Assembly (NCBI GenBank): GCA_037445115.1
Contig: JBBILC010000125.1
Span: 1-14,627 of the forward strand
Origin: Trichothermofontia sp037445115
GTDB taxonomy: Bacteria; Cyanobacteriota; Cyanobacteriia; B231
Reading direction: 5' to 3'
DNA: 14,627 bases
Shown here: one piece after another, positions 6,120 to 13,438 of the stretch
Layout of the letters: every line of letters begins with the position of its first letter
How positions within the stretch are numbered: the first letter of the stretch is position 1
Position numbers and translations under genes: made by a program
Notes under the pieces: model-generated
What the model was told of the DNA's origin: nothing
Databases searched by the model: none
What the model saw: only the letters and a program-made list of their open reading frames with translations

Positions 6120-8033
6120 ATGCTGAATAGCAGTCGGCGCATTTTAATGTCTTTTAGCAATTATGCGATCGCAGGGATATCAAAGCTCAATCTATTCTTC
6201 CAAACCGCCAGTCAAACTGCGCGATCGTATCCCATTCATCGTTTTTCTCAGAAACAAAGTCACTACTTTCAGGAAACTACAATCTGGCTAGCCCTAATCT
6301 GCGCAGGCGTCTTCCTGGCAGCGTATTCGTCCCCAATTTCGACTATGCCCAATGACTCAACGGGGACCTTACTAACGGCCCAAGCCATCCTGCAACACGG
6401 CACCATTAAGCTAGATGCCTATCGCGTTTTTGGGAATATTCCCTATGGCCTGGACTATCAGTTTATTGAGAAAGGTTCACATCTATACTATTACTTCCCC
6501 CTAGGCAGTTCCCTATATGTCATTCCCTTTGTCTGGTTGGCGAATCGACTGGGGCTGGACATGGCTGACCTCGCCAGTCAGAGTGAGGTGGAAAACCTAC
6601 TGGCGGCCCTAACTGTTACCCTTGCCTTTCTCTTAATTTATGGGATCTGTCGGCAATTTACGAAGCGACTATCCAGTCTATTTTTAACTGGGATATTTGT
6701 TTTTGGTAGTTCGATTTTGAGTACATTGGCAACCTCACTTTGGAGCATTAATTTAGCCTTAATCTTTATTCTTTTGTCCTTATTATTGCTCATTTGTGAT
6801 CACTTTAAGCGAATTAGACTCAATTCATTTGTCCTAGGTTGGGCACTGTTTTCGGCCTATTTATGTCGCCCCAGTACAGCCATTTTCATTCTAATTGCTT
6901 TTACTTACCTTTTTGTCAGGCGTCGGCAGCAGTTTACAAAAGTACTGCTAGTTTTCCTGGCCTTTATGTTGGGATTTATACTTTTTTCTATTTTTGAATA
7001 TGGGCAGATATTGCCCGATTACTATTTGCCCAGTCGCCTCAATGGCGGTAATTTTTGGTTGGCCGTCTATGGCCATTTGCTTAGCCCTTCACGGGGGTTG
7101 ATTGTCTATAGCCCTTTCCTCATCCTAACCTTTATTGGTATAAGCTTGTTCTTCAAGAGAATCGCAAGACAACCGCTATTTTGGCTTGCTGCTCTCTGGT
7201 TTGTGGGTCATCTAACTCTGGTGGCCCGGTTTCCCCACTGGTGGGGAGGACATGGGTATGGTTCTCGTTTATTTACGGAAGCTTTTCCCGCCGCTATTCT
7301 CCTCAGCTTACTGGTCTGGCAACAGATTTTTGGGCGTCATCAATTTGCACCTAAATTAACGCTGCTGTCAAAATCCTCAATTGTGGGACTGATAACGCTC
7401 ACCGCCAGTGTTGCCATTTTTATCAATACCTTTCAGGGACTGTATAACTTCTATCCACGCCTATGGAATGATATGCCTAATATCGATCGTTATCCCCAAT
7501 ATTTGTTCGATTGGCAATATCCCCAGTTTCTAGCCAGTTCAGAAACCATCAAAGCGCGTAATAATGATCACTGGGTGCGAGAAGCCAAACCCTATCAATT
7601 GGGAAACGATCTGCTAGAAGAAGAGACGAGCGTCTTGTTTTTGCATTGGTTTCCCCTGGAAAAAGATCCCAATAAAAATAAATTTCGGTGGTCGGAGGGA
7701 AATATTGCTAGTTTGTCTTTCCGCCTTACACCCGCTAGTCTCCAGGGAGCACAGCAGTACGAGATCCAGCTAGCCGCATCCGTGTTCTTTGCCCCCCAAA
7801 CGATTACGGTTAAATTAAACGATCGTGTCTTAGGTAGCCTGGAGGCTTCGGAATCGGAAACCAGAACTTTAACCTTACCCGTCGAGCGATCGTGGCTAGA
7901 AGCCGAGCAGCCCAATGCCATCGAACTCTCGGTTCCCGCCGCGTTCAGCCCTGCGGGTGTGCTGCCCGGTAACCGGGACCTGCGACTGCTGGGGATTCGC
8001 CTAGAGGAAATTCGACTGGCTGCTAGCCACTAA
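6120..8033 (+). CDS. GT-C-like polytopic membrane protein with C-terminal beta domain
   Basis: The 637-residue protein has a basic, Ser/Gln-rich N-tail of about 50 residues, then about ten membrane helices. The first outer loop holds D79 (in MPNDSTGTL), placed like the catalytic Asp of GT-C enzymes. A later motif, WWGGHGYGSRLFTEAFP, resembles the W-x-G-G-x-x-x-G-x-R signature seen in many bacterial PMT-like proteins. Residues about 525-637 lack membrane helices and look like a beta-sandwich, starting FRWSEGNIASLSFRL; similar domains cap other envelope GT-C proteins and may bind sugars. The likely role is lipid-linked sugar transfer in surface polysaccharide or glycoprotein synthesis, but substrate and donor are unknown. 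No clear Shine-Dalgarno precedes ATG 6120; ATG 6147 is an alternative. Bases 6650-7000 are AT-rich compared with neighbours. The gene ends by overlapping ftsY tail-to-tail by 11 bp. Confidence 0.83.
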   Translation: MLNSSRRILMSFSNYAIAGISKLNLFFQTASQTARSYPIHRFSQKQSHYFQETTIWLALICAGVFLAAYSSPISTMPNDSTGTLLTAQAILQHGTIKLDAYRVFGNIPYGLDYQFIEKGSHLYYYFPLGSSLYVIPFVWLANRLGLDMADLASQSEVENLLAALTVTLAFLLIYGICRQFTKRLSSLFLTGIFVFGSSILSTLATSLWSINLALIFILLSLLLLICDHFKRIRLNSFVLGWALFSAYLCRPSTAIFILIAFTYLFVRRRQQFTKVLLVFLAFMLGFILFSIFEYGQILPDYYLPSRLNGGNFWLAVYGHLLSPSRGLIVYSPFLILTFIGISLFFKRIARQPLFWLAALWFVGHLTLVARFPHWWGGHGYGSRLFTEAFPAAILLSLLVWQQIFGRHQFAPKLTLLSKSSIVGLITLTASVAIFINTFQGLYNFYPRLWNDMPNIDRYPQYLFDWQYPQFLASSETIKARNNDHWVREAKPYQLGNDLLEEETSVLFLHWFPLEKDPNKNKFRWSEGNIASLSFRLTPASLQGAQQYEIQLAASVFFAPQTITVKLNDRVLGSLEASESETRTLTLPVERSWLEAEQPNAIELSVPAAFSPAGVLPGNRDLRLLGIRLEEIRLAASH

Positions 8034-10083
8034 TGAGGGCTTCCACAAATTCATAACTGGAGAAGGGACGCAAATCGGTAATGCCTTCCCCCGCACCAAT
8101 GAAATAAATGGGTAGGCCCAATTGCTGTACGATCGCGAGGGCAACCCCGCCCTTCGCCGTACTATCCAGCTTGGTCAAAATCACCCCACTTAAATTCGCA
8201 GCTTCCGAGAAGACTTCGGCTTGACGTAGCCCGTTTTGGCCCAGGGTTGCATCGAGGACCAACAGAGATTCGATCGTGGCTTCGCTGGACTGTTTATCAA
8301 TAACCCGCCGGATTTTATTGAGTTCATCCATGAGGTTTTTCTTATTCTGTAAACGGCCAGCCGTATCAACCAGCAGTAACTCCGTGCCTCGCGATTGGGC
8401 AGCGGTAATGGCATCATAGACCACGGCGGCGGGATCGGTATTTTTGCCGGGATTCGCGATTACTTCGACTTCACTGCGTTGTCCCCAGACCTTCACCTGT
8501 TCGACGGCGGCAGCCCGGAAGGTATCGGCGGCGGCAATGAGACAGCTATAGTCCGACTTACGGGCCAGGTGAGCCAGTTTGCCGATCGTGGTGGTTTTTC
8601 CCGCTCCATTTACGCCGGTAATCAGCCAAATATTCAGGCGATCTTTGTCGGGGATTAAAATCGGCTTGCCCTTATCTTCCAAGGGGCGATCGAGCATTCC
8701 CCGTAGAATCGACTTGAGATAGGCAATCGCCGCTTCGGGGGGGAGGGCTTCTTCCCGCAACTTGGCTTGCAAAGCCTCAATAATGTAATCTGTTGCTTCA
8801 ATGCCCACATCGGCCTGGAGCAGGAGGGCCTCAATTTCCATGACGGCAGCTTGATTCAGCGGCCCCTGACCGACGATCGCCTTGAGTTGATTGACTAAAC
8901 CGCGCCGGGTTTTGTCGAGTCCCTGCCGCAGGCGTTTGAGCCAGGTAATTTCTTCAACGGAAATCTCTTCCGGTCGCCGCCCTTGGGCCGCCAGCACTTC
9001 AGCGGACCAAATGAAGTTTTCATCAAAGGCAAGGCCAGGGAGGGTTGCTTGTGCTTCGGGGGCGGGGATAATGGGTTCCGGTTCCGGTTCCGGTTCCGGC
9101 TCTTCGATCGCGCCTGCTTTCAGCCGTTCCAAGCGTTCCTGGCGTTCGGCCTCAGCCTTGGCCCAGAAGGGGAGCGGCGCGGCTGCCGTGGGGGGGGCTT
9201 CCGGCGCTGTTTCTAGGTCAGGTGGGGTTACTAGCCTAGGCCCAGCCTCCGAAGCGAGTGGGTGGGCTAGCTCAGGTTCAGCCTCAGGTACCCCCTCAGG
9301 GCGAGGGGTTGGCGGGGAGGCGGCGATCGGCTCTGGTTCAGCGATCGGTGCAACGGGTTCGCCAACGAGAACAGCTTCCGAGGGGGCAGAAGGGGCGATC
9401 GCCACTGGCAAGATTTCAGCCAAACTCCCTTCCGCACGAGAAGCTGCCGTCGCTTCGGGCGTAACGTCGGGCGTAACGTCGGAAGTCGGTTCTAATTCTG
9501 CGACGGCCCCCTCTAATTCTGCGGCTGGCTCTGGCGCGATCGGCGTGGGTACCACGTCCGTCGGGGAGTCAACTGGCATCGTCGCTGGGGCAGGTTCCGG
9601 CTCGGCAAGACCAACCCGTTCCGGTCCACCTCGGGCCTGGCCGCCACGGTCGGGACGTTCGTCGCCGCCACCGGCCGGTCCTCTGACCTGACCGCAGCCG
9701 ACCTGGCCAACCCGGCGANNNNNNNNNNTGGGGGGGGGTGCCGGCTCAACCTCAGGTGGGGCGGTGGCGGAAGTTGGGGCTGGTGCTTCGGAGATCGCCA
9801 CCTCGGTTGCGATTTCAGTTGGGGTTGCCGCAGGGGGAGCCGCTCCTTCACTGGCAGGCGGGACAGCCGTATCGACCTGCTGGCGTTGGATATTTTGATA
9901 GGCCGCTTTTGCCCAAGCCAAATAGTCATCGGGGGTGGCGGGGGGTGCCGTTGATGCCGCAGGGGTGGGGGTCTCAGCGGCAGGGACCTCGGCTGGGGCA
10001 GGCGGGGCAGGGGTCGGTTCTCCCTGTTCAGGCGCTTCCTCTTCTGAGCGCTTAAATTGACGACGGAACCAGTCGAAAACCAT
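8023..10083 (-). CDS. ftsY: Signal recognition particle receptor FtsY
   Basis: FtsY is the membrane-associated SRP receptor GTPase that docks ribosome-SRP complexes for co-translational membrane insertion. The C-terminal NG domain is complete: four-helix N region (LRQGLDKTRRGLVNQLKAI), G1 GVNGAGKTTTIGKL, DTFRAAAVEQ, DTAGR, TKLDSTAKGG and GAGEGI. Before it lies a long Pro/Ala/Glu/Thr-rich acidic A domain, including an EPEPEPEPEP run. I chose the ATG at 10083 because it gives MVFDWFRRQFKR, an amphipathic basic N-terminus typical of cyanobacterial FtsY; the frame stays open to 10134 without family support. The A domain is interrupted by a 10-base N gap at 9719-9728, and the adjoining 9604-9718 encodes an R/G-rich stretch unlike the rest of the linker, probably not native. 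The true protein is thus probably about 40 residues shorter or different there. It lies downstream of aroF by 92 bp and may share its transcript. Confidence 0.95.
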   Translation of the reverse strand: MVFDWFRRQFKRSEEEAPEQGEPTPAPPAPAEVPAAETPTPAASTAPPATPDDYLAWAKAAYQNIQRQQVDTAVPPASEGAAPPAATPTEIATEVAISEAPAPTSATAPPEVEPAPPPXXXXRRVGQVGCGQVRGPAGGGDERPDRGGQARGGPERVGLAEPEPAPATMPVDSPTDVVPTPIAPEPAAELEGAVAELEPTSDVTPDVTPEATAASRAEGSLAEILPVAIAPSAPSEAVLVGEPVAPIAEPEPIAASPPTPRPEGVPEAEPELAHPLASEAGPRLVTPPDLETAPEAPPTAAAPLPFWAKAEAERQERLERLKAGAIEEPEPEPEPEPIIPAPEAQATLPGLAFDENFIWSAEVLAAQGRRPEEISVEEITWLKRLRQGLDKTRRGLVNQLKAIVGQGPLNQAAVMEIEALLLQADVGIEATDYIIEALQAKLREEALPPEAAIAYLKSILRGMLDRPLEDKGKPILIPDKDRLNIWLITGVNGAGKTTTIGKLAHLARKSDYSCLIAAADTFRAAAVEQVKVWGQRSEVEVIANPGKNTDPAAVVYDAITAAQSRGTELLLVDTAGRLQNKKNLMDELNKIRRVIDKQSSEATIESLLVLDATLGQNGLRQAEVFSEAANLSGVILTKLDSTAKGGVALAIVQQLGLPIYFIGAGEGITDLRPFSSYEFVEALISG
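9074..9097. repeat. Hexamer repeat in the ftsY linker
   Basis: GGTTCC is repeated four times in a row at 9074-9097, flanked by related hexamers. On the - strand it encodes alternating Glu-Pro in the acidic A domain of FtsY. It changes linker length in steps of two residues and is prone to slippage. Confidence 0.85.
9455..9478. repeat. 12 bp tandem duplication in the ftsY linker
   Basis: TCGGGCGTAACG occurs twice in a row at 9455-9466 and 9467-9478. It encodes the repeated DVTP-DVTP in the FtsY A domain and keeps the frame. Confidence 0.85.
9604..9718 (+). other. Probable foreign (high-GC) sequence joined at the assembly gap
   Basis: On the + strand, opposite to ftsY, 9604-9717 is an open frame of 38 codons beginning GKTNPFRSTSGLAATVG and ending LTAADLANPA. 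Thirty-six of the 38 codons end in G or C, a bias typical of actinobacterial genes and unlike the surrounding genes. In the ftsY frame the same bases give an Arg/Gly-rich peptide that breaks the P/A/E/T pattern of the linker. It abuts the N gap. The simplest reading is a contaminant end or mis-joined read, not host DNA. The left boundary is approximate (9600-9610). The source organism is inferred from codon bias only. Confidence 0.6.
9719..9728. other. Assembly gap (10 N)
   Basis: Ten unknown bases interrupt the ftsY linker region. A run of nine G follows at 9730-9738, which may have broken the assembly. Ten may be a placeholder, so the real gap length and reading phase are unknown. Confidence 0.99.
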
Positions 10084-10118
10084 ACTGTTACCCACACACG
10101 CTATACAAGTTTGGTGCC

Positions 10119-10130
10119 CCCCCATGGGGG
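10119..10130. other. 12 bp GC-rich palindrome upstream of ftsY
   Basis: CCCCCATGGGGG is a perfect palindrome located 36-47 bp upstream of the chosen ftsY ATG, in the 92 bp between aroF and ftsY. It could form a small hairpin or bind a dimeric protein. A chance or slippage origin from the C run is also possible. Confidence 0.3.
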
Positions 10131-10175
10131 ACAATGCCTGACCAATCCGGCTACCGCAATCCGAATGGCGCCTGC

Positions 10176-11261
10176 CTAAGCCGAGATCACCGGAGCACGT
10201 TGGGATTGTCGCTGACGGTCTGCCACCCCCCGTGCCAGTTCCCGCAGATAGTGGGCCGTAGTTTCAAAATCTATACAGGCATCGGTAATACTTTGGCCAT
10301 AGGTCAGTTGGTTTAGATCAGCGGTGAGCGTCTGCTTGCCAGCCAGCAGGTGGCTTTCCAGCATGACCCCCAGGATATGCCGCGAACCTGTGGTTACCTG
10401 TTGCGTCACATCTTGCAATACCTGGATCTGGCGTTGGTGATCCTTACAGGCATTGTCATGACTGCAATCAACCATCATCCGCGCATTCAGCCCTTGGCGG
10501 TTTAATTCCTCAGCCGCCTGCTGAACGTGCTGGGCGTCATAGTTGGGGCCATTCTTACCGCCGCGCAGTACCAAGTGACTATCGGGATTGCCCGTGGTGG
10601 TGACGATGCTGGCTAACCCCGCGTGGTTGATGCCCAGGAAATGGTGCGATCGACTAGCGGCGAGCATGGCATTAATCGCGGCGTGGAGACTGCCATCGGT
10701 ACTGTTCTTGAACCCCACGGGCATCGACAAACCGGAGGCCATCTCGCGGTGGGTTTGGCTTTCCGTGGTGCGAGCACCGATCGCGGTCCAGGCGATCGCG
10801 TCCGCAATGTATTGGGGAATAATCGGGTCTAATAATTCCGTCGCAGCGGGCATTCCCAGGTGGGCTAGGTCAAGCAAGAGTTTGCGGGCAAGCCGCAACC
10901 CCGTATTGATATCAAAGCTGCCATCCAGGTGGGGGTCATTGATCAGCCCCTTCCAGCCAACACTGGTGCGGGGTTTCTCGAAATAGACACGCATGACAAT
11001 TTCCAGATCTGCCGCCAGTTCATGGCGCAGGGCCAGCAGCTTTTGACCGTACTCATAGGCCGCCGCCACGTCATGGACGGAACAGGGACCAACAATGACC
11101 AGTAAACGCTGATCTTCGTTTTGCAAAATATTACGAATACGATCGCGGGTGTTGGCAACCAGGTCAGCAGCCGTGTCGGTAATCGGCAACTCCTGGTGTA
11201 GGGCTTGCGGACTCATCAACGGACGGGTTTCAACAACATGAAGATCGTAGGTTTTGTGCAT
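10176..11261 (-). CDS. aroF: Class I (AroAI-alpha) 3-deoxy-7-phosphoheptulonate synthase
   Basis: The enzyme condenses phosphoenolpyruvate and erythrose 4-phosphate to DAHP, the first step of the shikimate pathway for aromatic amino acids, in the cytoplasm. The 361-residue length is that of E. coli AroF/AroG/AroH. All hallmark motifs are present: GPCSVHD, RVYFEKPRT, GWKGLINDP, GARTTESQTHRE, MPVGFKNSTDG, GNPDSHLVLRGG and VDCSHDN. The four metal ligands known from E. coli AroG correspond to C60, H268, E302 and D327. The symbol aroF is used for the family; which feedback type (Tyr, Phe or Trp) applies cannot be read with confidence. The ATG at 11261 has only a weak GAG upstream. A perfect 9 bp hairpin sits 46-74 bp upstream in the leader. 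ftsY follows 92 bp downstream on the same strand, with no terminator seen between them. Confidence 0.96.
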   Translation of the reverse strand: MHKTYDLHVVETRPLMSPQALHQELPITDTAADLVANTRDRIRNILQNEDQRLLVIVGPCSVHDVAAAYEYGQKLLALRHELAADLEIVMRVYFEKPRTSVGWKGLINDPHLDGSFDINTGLRLARKLLLDLAHLGMPAATELLDPIIPQYIADAIAWTAIGARTTESQTHREMASGLSMPVGFKNSTDGSLHAAINAMLAASRSHHFLGINHAGLASIVTTTGNPDSHLVLRGGKNGPNYDAQHVQQAAEELNRQGLNARMMVDCSHDNACKDHQRQIQVLQDVTQQVTTGSRHILGVMLESHLLAGKQTLTADLNQLTYGQSITDACIDFETTAHYLRELARGVADRQRQSQRAPVISA

Positions 11262-11306
11262 GGTGCGTCTCAGGCCAACAAATCAGGCATCCAAATCAAT
11301 CAACGG

Positions 11307-11335
11307 AGACGATCGCCCAGATTCAACGATCGTCT
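11307..11335 (-). promoter_or_regulatory. Perfect hairpin in the aroF leader
   Basis: AGACGATCG (11307-11315) and CGATCGTCT (11327-11335) form a perfect 9 bp stem with an 11-base loop. It lies 46-74 bp upstream of the aroF start codon, with CGATCG cores in both arms. It could be a leader RNA hairpin or an operator with two half-sites 20 bp apart. There is no obvious leader peptide rich in aromatic residues, so classical attenuation is not supported. Confidence 0.35.
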
Positions 11336-11425
11336 TTCCTATTGTGCTAGTTTTTTGGGTGCATTTTAGGAACTTTCCCCCAGCAAGTACCACCTTACCG
11401 TGAATCTTTAGATTTCTTCCCAGGG

Positions 11426-11454
11426 AAAAAGCTCCTAGGCGGAACCCCAGGAGC
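11426..11454 (-). terminator. Rho-independent terminator of the serine hydrolase gene
   Basis: GCTCCT (11431-11436) and AGGAGC (11449-11454) form a 6 bp stem with a GG/CC extension. On the + strand five A precede it at 11426-11430, so read on the - strand the hairpin is followed by five T. It lies about 175 bp beyond the stop of the - strand serine hydrolase gene and upstream of aroF, insulating the two. Confidence 0.75.
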
Positions 11455-11627
11455 GCAACTGGTTAGTCAGGAGTGTGCTAGCAACAGTACAAATATACCA
11501 TAAATATTGGGAAATCGCTAGGGGAACCTCGATTGATGGAGATGGGCGGCGGAGCCACCCGCCTCAACTCCTTGTGATTGCGTAGACACAGTTGCAAAAT
11601 GGGTATTTTCAAGGTGCCCTAGGAGCC

Positions 11628-13187
11628 TTAAAAAGGCTGTTGTTCGAGGTAGTGGGCGATCGCCTGGATGCCGTGTCGCAGTTCCCGATCGGCTTTGCCC
11701 GTTTGATCGACGATTGTCACAATATAGGTTTTTCCCTGACTTTGCAGGGCAAGGGTTGTCCCCAGGGTTGAGGAGGTGCGACCGGTTTTCTCCCCCAGCC
11801 AGTCCCCTGGACGATGACCGAGGGCGCGGATACCCAAATCCCGATCCTGTTGGTGGGCAAGCGCCTGCTGAATCACCCGGTGGCCGGCTGACTGCCCCCG
11901 ATAAATCTGTTGCATCATGCGGCTTAACTCATCGGTGTTAAGGGTATTTGCTTGACGGCCAGGGTTAGCAGGCATTCGCACCTGACCCATTAGCTTAAAG
12001 TTCACCCGGCTGAAGCGATAGCCTTCCTGCTGGAGGGCCTGGTTGATCGTTTCCCAGCCGAAATACTCAATGAGTTGATTGGTGGCGATATTGCTGCTGT
12101 GGCTGAGCATCTGGGCTAGGAGGACTTGCAGGGGATAGGTTTTCCCGACCTGGATGGCGGCGGCATCTTCGGTGAAATTACCAGGGGTGACTGCGATCGG
12201 GGTTCCCAAACTCACCGCTTCGGCTTGCAGTTGGTGGAGGACCGCGATCGCTACGGGAATTTTGATCAAGCTGGCGGGGCGGACGACGATCGCATTGCCG
12301 CCATAGTGACGACATTCCCCGACTAGACGGCAGACGGTGATCCGGGTTTGGGGGGATAGCTGGGCCTGGGCAGCGATCGGGCGCAAAAAGTCCGACTGCA
12401 ATAGCTCACTGCGATACCGGGCCACATCCAGGTTATGGCGGTACTCTTGGTATTTGGGGGTGACCTGGGGCCGACGACTCGATGCCGCTGGAATTTGGCG
12501 AAGGTAGGCGAGGGCCGCTTGCCAATAAGCTTTGGCCTGGTACCAGGTTGTAAGGGTGGGCTGACTAAGATTCCCCAACGTTGAGGCTTGACCAGCAAAG
12601 TGGATGGCTTGCTGCCATTGTTGCGCAGCAAAGACCTCTGCCTGCAACTGCCATTCCAAGGTGGCCAAGGCTTGGATACGGCCCACCAGATCGGCAGTGG
12701 TGGCGGTTGCCTCGTCCGACGGCTGCACAACCCATCCCGTCAGCCATGCTTGTCCCTGGGTGGTGAGTTCAGCCTGAAGGCGCGATCGCTGTTGCGCAAG
12801 GGGAGGTAAGGGTTCCGAATCCAAGCTGACTGAGGGAGGAAAGGCCGGAGTCGCCGGGGTTGGTGAATTTGTGCTGGGTCGCCGCAGACGTGACGCTGGC
12901 CGGGGATGGGATTGCCCCGATCGCCTTGCCTGGTTTTTAGGGGCTGGAGGGGCTGGAGAGGATAGGACCGCAGACGATTGGAGCGGCTCCTGGGTGGGAT
13001 TAGGTTCTAGACCGGGTGGCATTGCTAGCAACCAGACACCCAACCCCAAGGCATGGCCCAGGATAAAAACCAGCCAGGTTAGATAGGGGGGATAGTCCCC
13101 GCCGCCGGACGCGATCGCGTTGCGTCTCCCCCGCAGAATCACATCAGCAGCCAAGCGTGCCCAAACCGGTAGATGCCACCCTTTCAT
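11628..13187 (-). CDS. Membrane-anchored beta-lactamase-like serine hydrolase
   Basis: This 519-residue protein has one membrane anchor at residues 35-56, a Pro/Ser-rich linker (57-130), a helical region with many Gln, Ala and Trp (130-265), and a C-terminal class A beta-lactamase fold. The three motifs of the penicillin-recognising family are present: S306-L-I-K309 (nucleophile Ser and Lys), S364-S-N366, and K467-T-G469. The omega-loop Glu (E166 of TEM-type enzymes, usually in E-x-x-L-N) is not visible: the matching segment reads RVNFKLMGQVRMPANPG. So fast hydrolysis of beta-lactams is unlikely, and a peptidoglycan DD-peptidase, esterase or ligand-binding role is as likely. The catalytic domain should face the periplasm. 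No Shine-Dalgarno precedes the ATG. Residues 16-26 of the cytoplasmic tail are encoded by a dispersed repeat. The gene is divergent from the NACHT gene. Confidence 0.9.
   Translation of the reverse strand: MKGWHLPVWARLAADVILRGRRNAIASGGGDYPPYLTWLVFILGHALGLGVWLLAMPPGLEPNPTQEPLQSSAVLSSPAPPAPKNQARRSGQSHPRPASRLRRPSTNSPTPATPAFPPSVSLDSEPLPPLAQQRSRLQAELTTQGQAWLTGWVVQPSDEATATTADLVGRIQALATLEWQLQAEVFAAQQWQQAIHFAGQASTLGNLSQPTLTTWYQAKAYWQAALAYLRQIPAASSRRPQVTPKYQEYRHNLDVARYRSELLQSDFLRPIAAQAQLSPQTRITVCRLVGECRHYGGNAIVVRPASLIKIPVAIAVLHQLQAEAVSLGTPIAVTPGNFTEDAAAIQVGKTYPLQVLLAQMLSHSSNIATNQLIEYFGWETINQALQQEGYRFSRVNFKLMGQVRMPANPGRQANTLNTDELSRMMQQIYRGQSAGHRVIQQALAHQQDRDLGIRALGHRPGDWLGEKTGRTSSTLGTTLALQSQGKTYIVTIVDQTGKADRELRHGIQAIAHYLEQQPF
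13111..13140 (+). repeat. Short dispersed repeat, copy C (inside a gene, antisense)
   Basis: The segment begins with a HIP1 octamer, continues TTGCGTCTC and ends CAGAATC. Over 28 aligned bases (13113-13140) it matches copy D in 21. It lies within the N-terminal tail coding region of the serine hydrolase, read in the opposite orientation to copies A and B. Confidence 0.45.
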
Positions 13188-13324
13188 CGCCGTCTATGCC
13201 TACCCTCAAGCGCATCAATCCCAGGGACAATCCGCCAAAGCCTTGATTTTGCCAGAGATTCCCAACCTGTCAAGCCGCTCTGCCCCATTAACCGCCACTG
13301 CTGATCTCCGCGCTTGGCCCAAAC

Positions 13325-13356
13325 ACGATCGCGCAGCGTCTTTGCAGGAGAATCGT
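13325..13356 (+). repeat. Short dispersed repeat, copy D (intergenic)
   Basis: This 32 bp element begins ACGATCGCGC and ends GAGAATCGT and is the closest match (27 of 32) to copy A at 618-649, 12.7 kb away. If translated it would give DRAASLQENR, nearly the peptide that copy A adds to the glycosyltransferase. It lies outside any accepted gene, which indicates that the element is a DNA repeat and not a conserved protein motif. Confidence 0.65.
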
Positions 13357-13422
13357 CCTCCCCAGGAATCGCGATCGCTCCTCCCTTGCCCATTCTAGGG
13401 TTGGCACCTGTTCTGCCAAAAC

Positions 13423-13438
13423 GCGTCTAGGCGTCTAG
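13423..13438. repeat. 8 bp tandem duplication
   Basis: GCGTCTAG occurs twice in a row at 13423-13430 and 13431-13438, about 50 bp upstream of the NACHT start codon. It is followed by GCTAGAG, which can pair with CTCTAG-like parts of the repeat. Possible regulatory use is unknown. Confidence 0.7.

Larger units (their letters stand above)
11262..11627. other. 366 bp intergenic region between aroF and the serine hydrolase gene
   Basis: No gene is seen. It holds the aroF upstream region with a HIP1-like hairpin (11307-11335), a - strand intrinsic terminator (11426-11454) for the serine hydrolase transcript, and a GC-rich inverted repeat (GGCGG at 11545-11549, CCGCC at 11559-11563) without a T run. 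The aroF promoter should lie between about 11262 and 11425; no clear -35/-10 pair was found. Confidence 0.6.

Noticed and set aside
8891..9691. + strand open frame (266 codons), Gly/Ser-rich, opposite the ftsY linker
   Set aside because: Its Gly/Ser repeats are the antisense of the Pro/Ala/Glu-rich linker, and its tail runs into the suspected foreign segment.
10084..10134. Longer ftsY start at 10134 (17 extra residues)
   Set aside because: The extra residues contain a G-rich palindrome translation and two Cys with no family support, while the ATG at 10083 gives the typical MVFDWFRRQF start.
13188..13398. Open frames on both strands in the region between the serine hydrolase and NACHT genes
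   Set aside because: They have no recognisable product and cover the dispersed repeat and HIP1 sites; better seen as a divergent promoter region.
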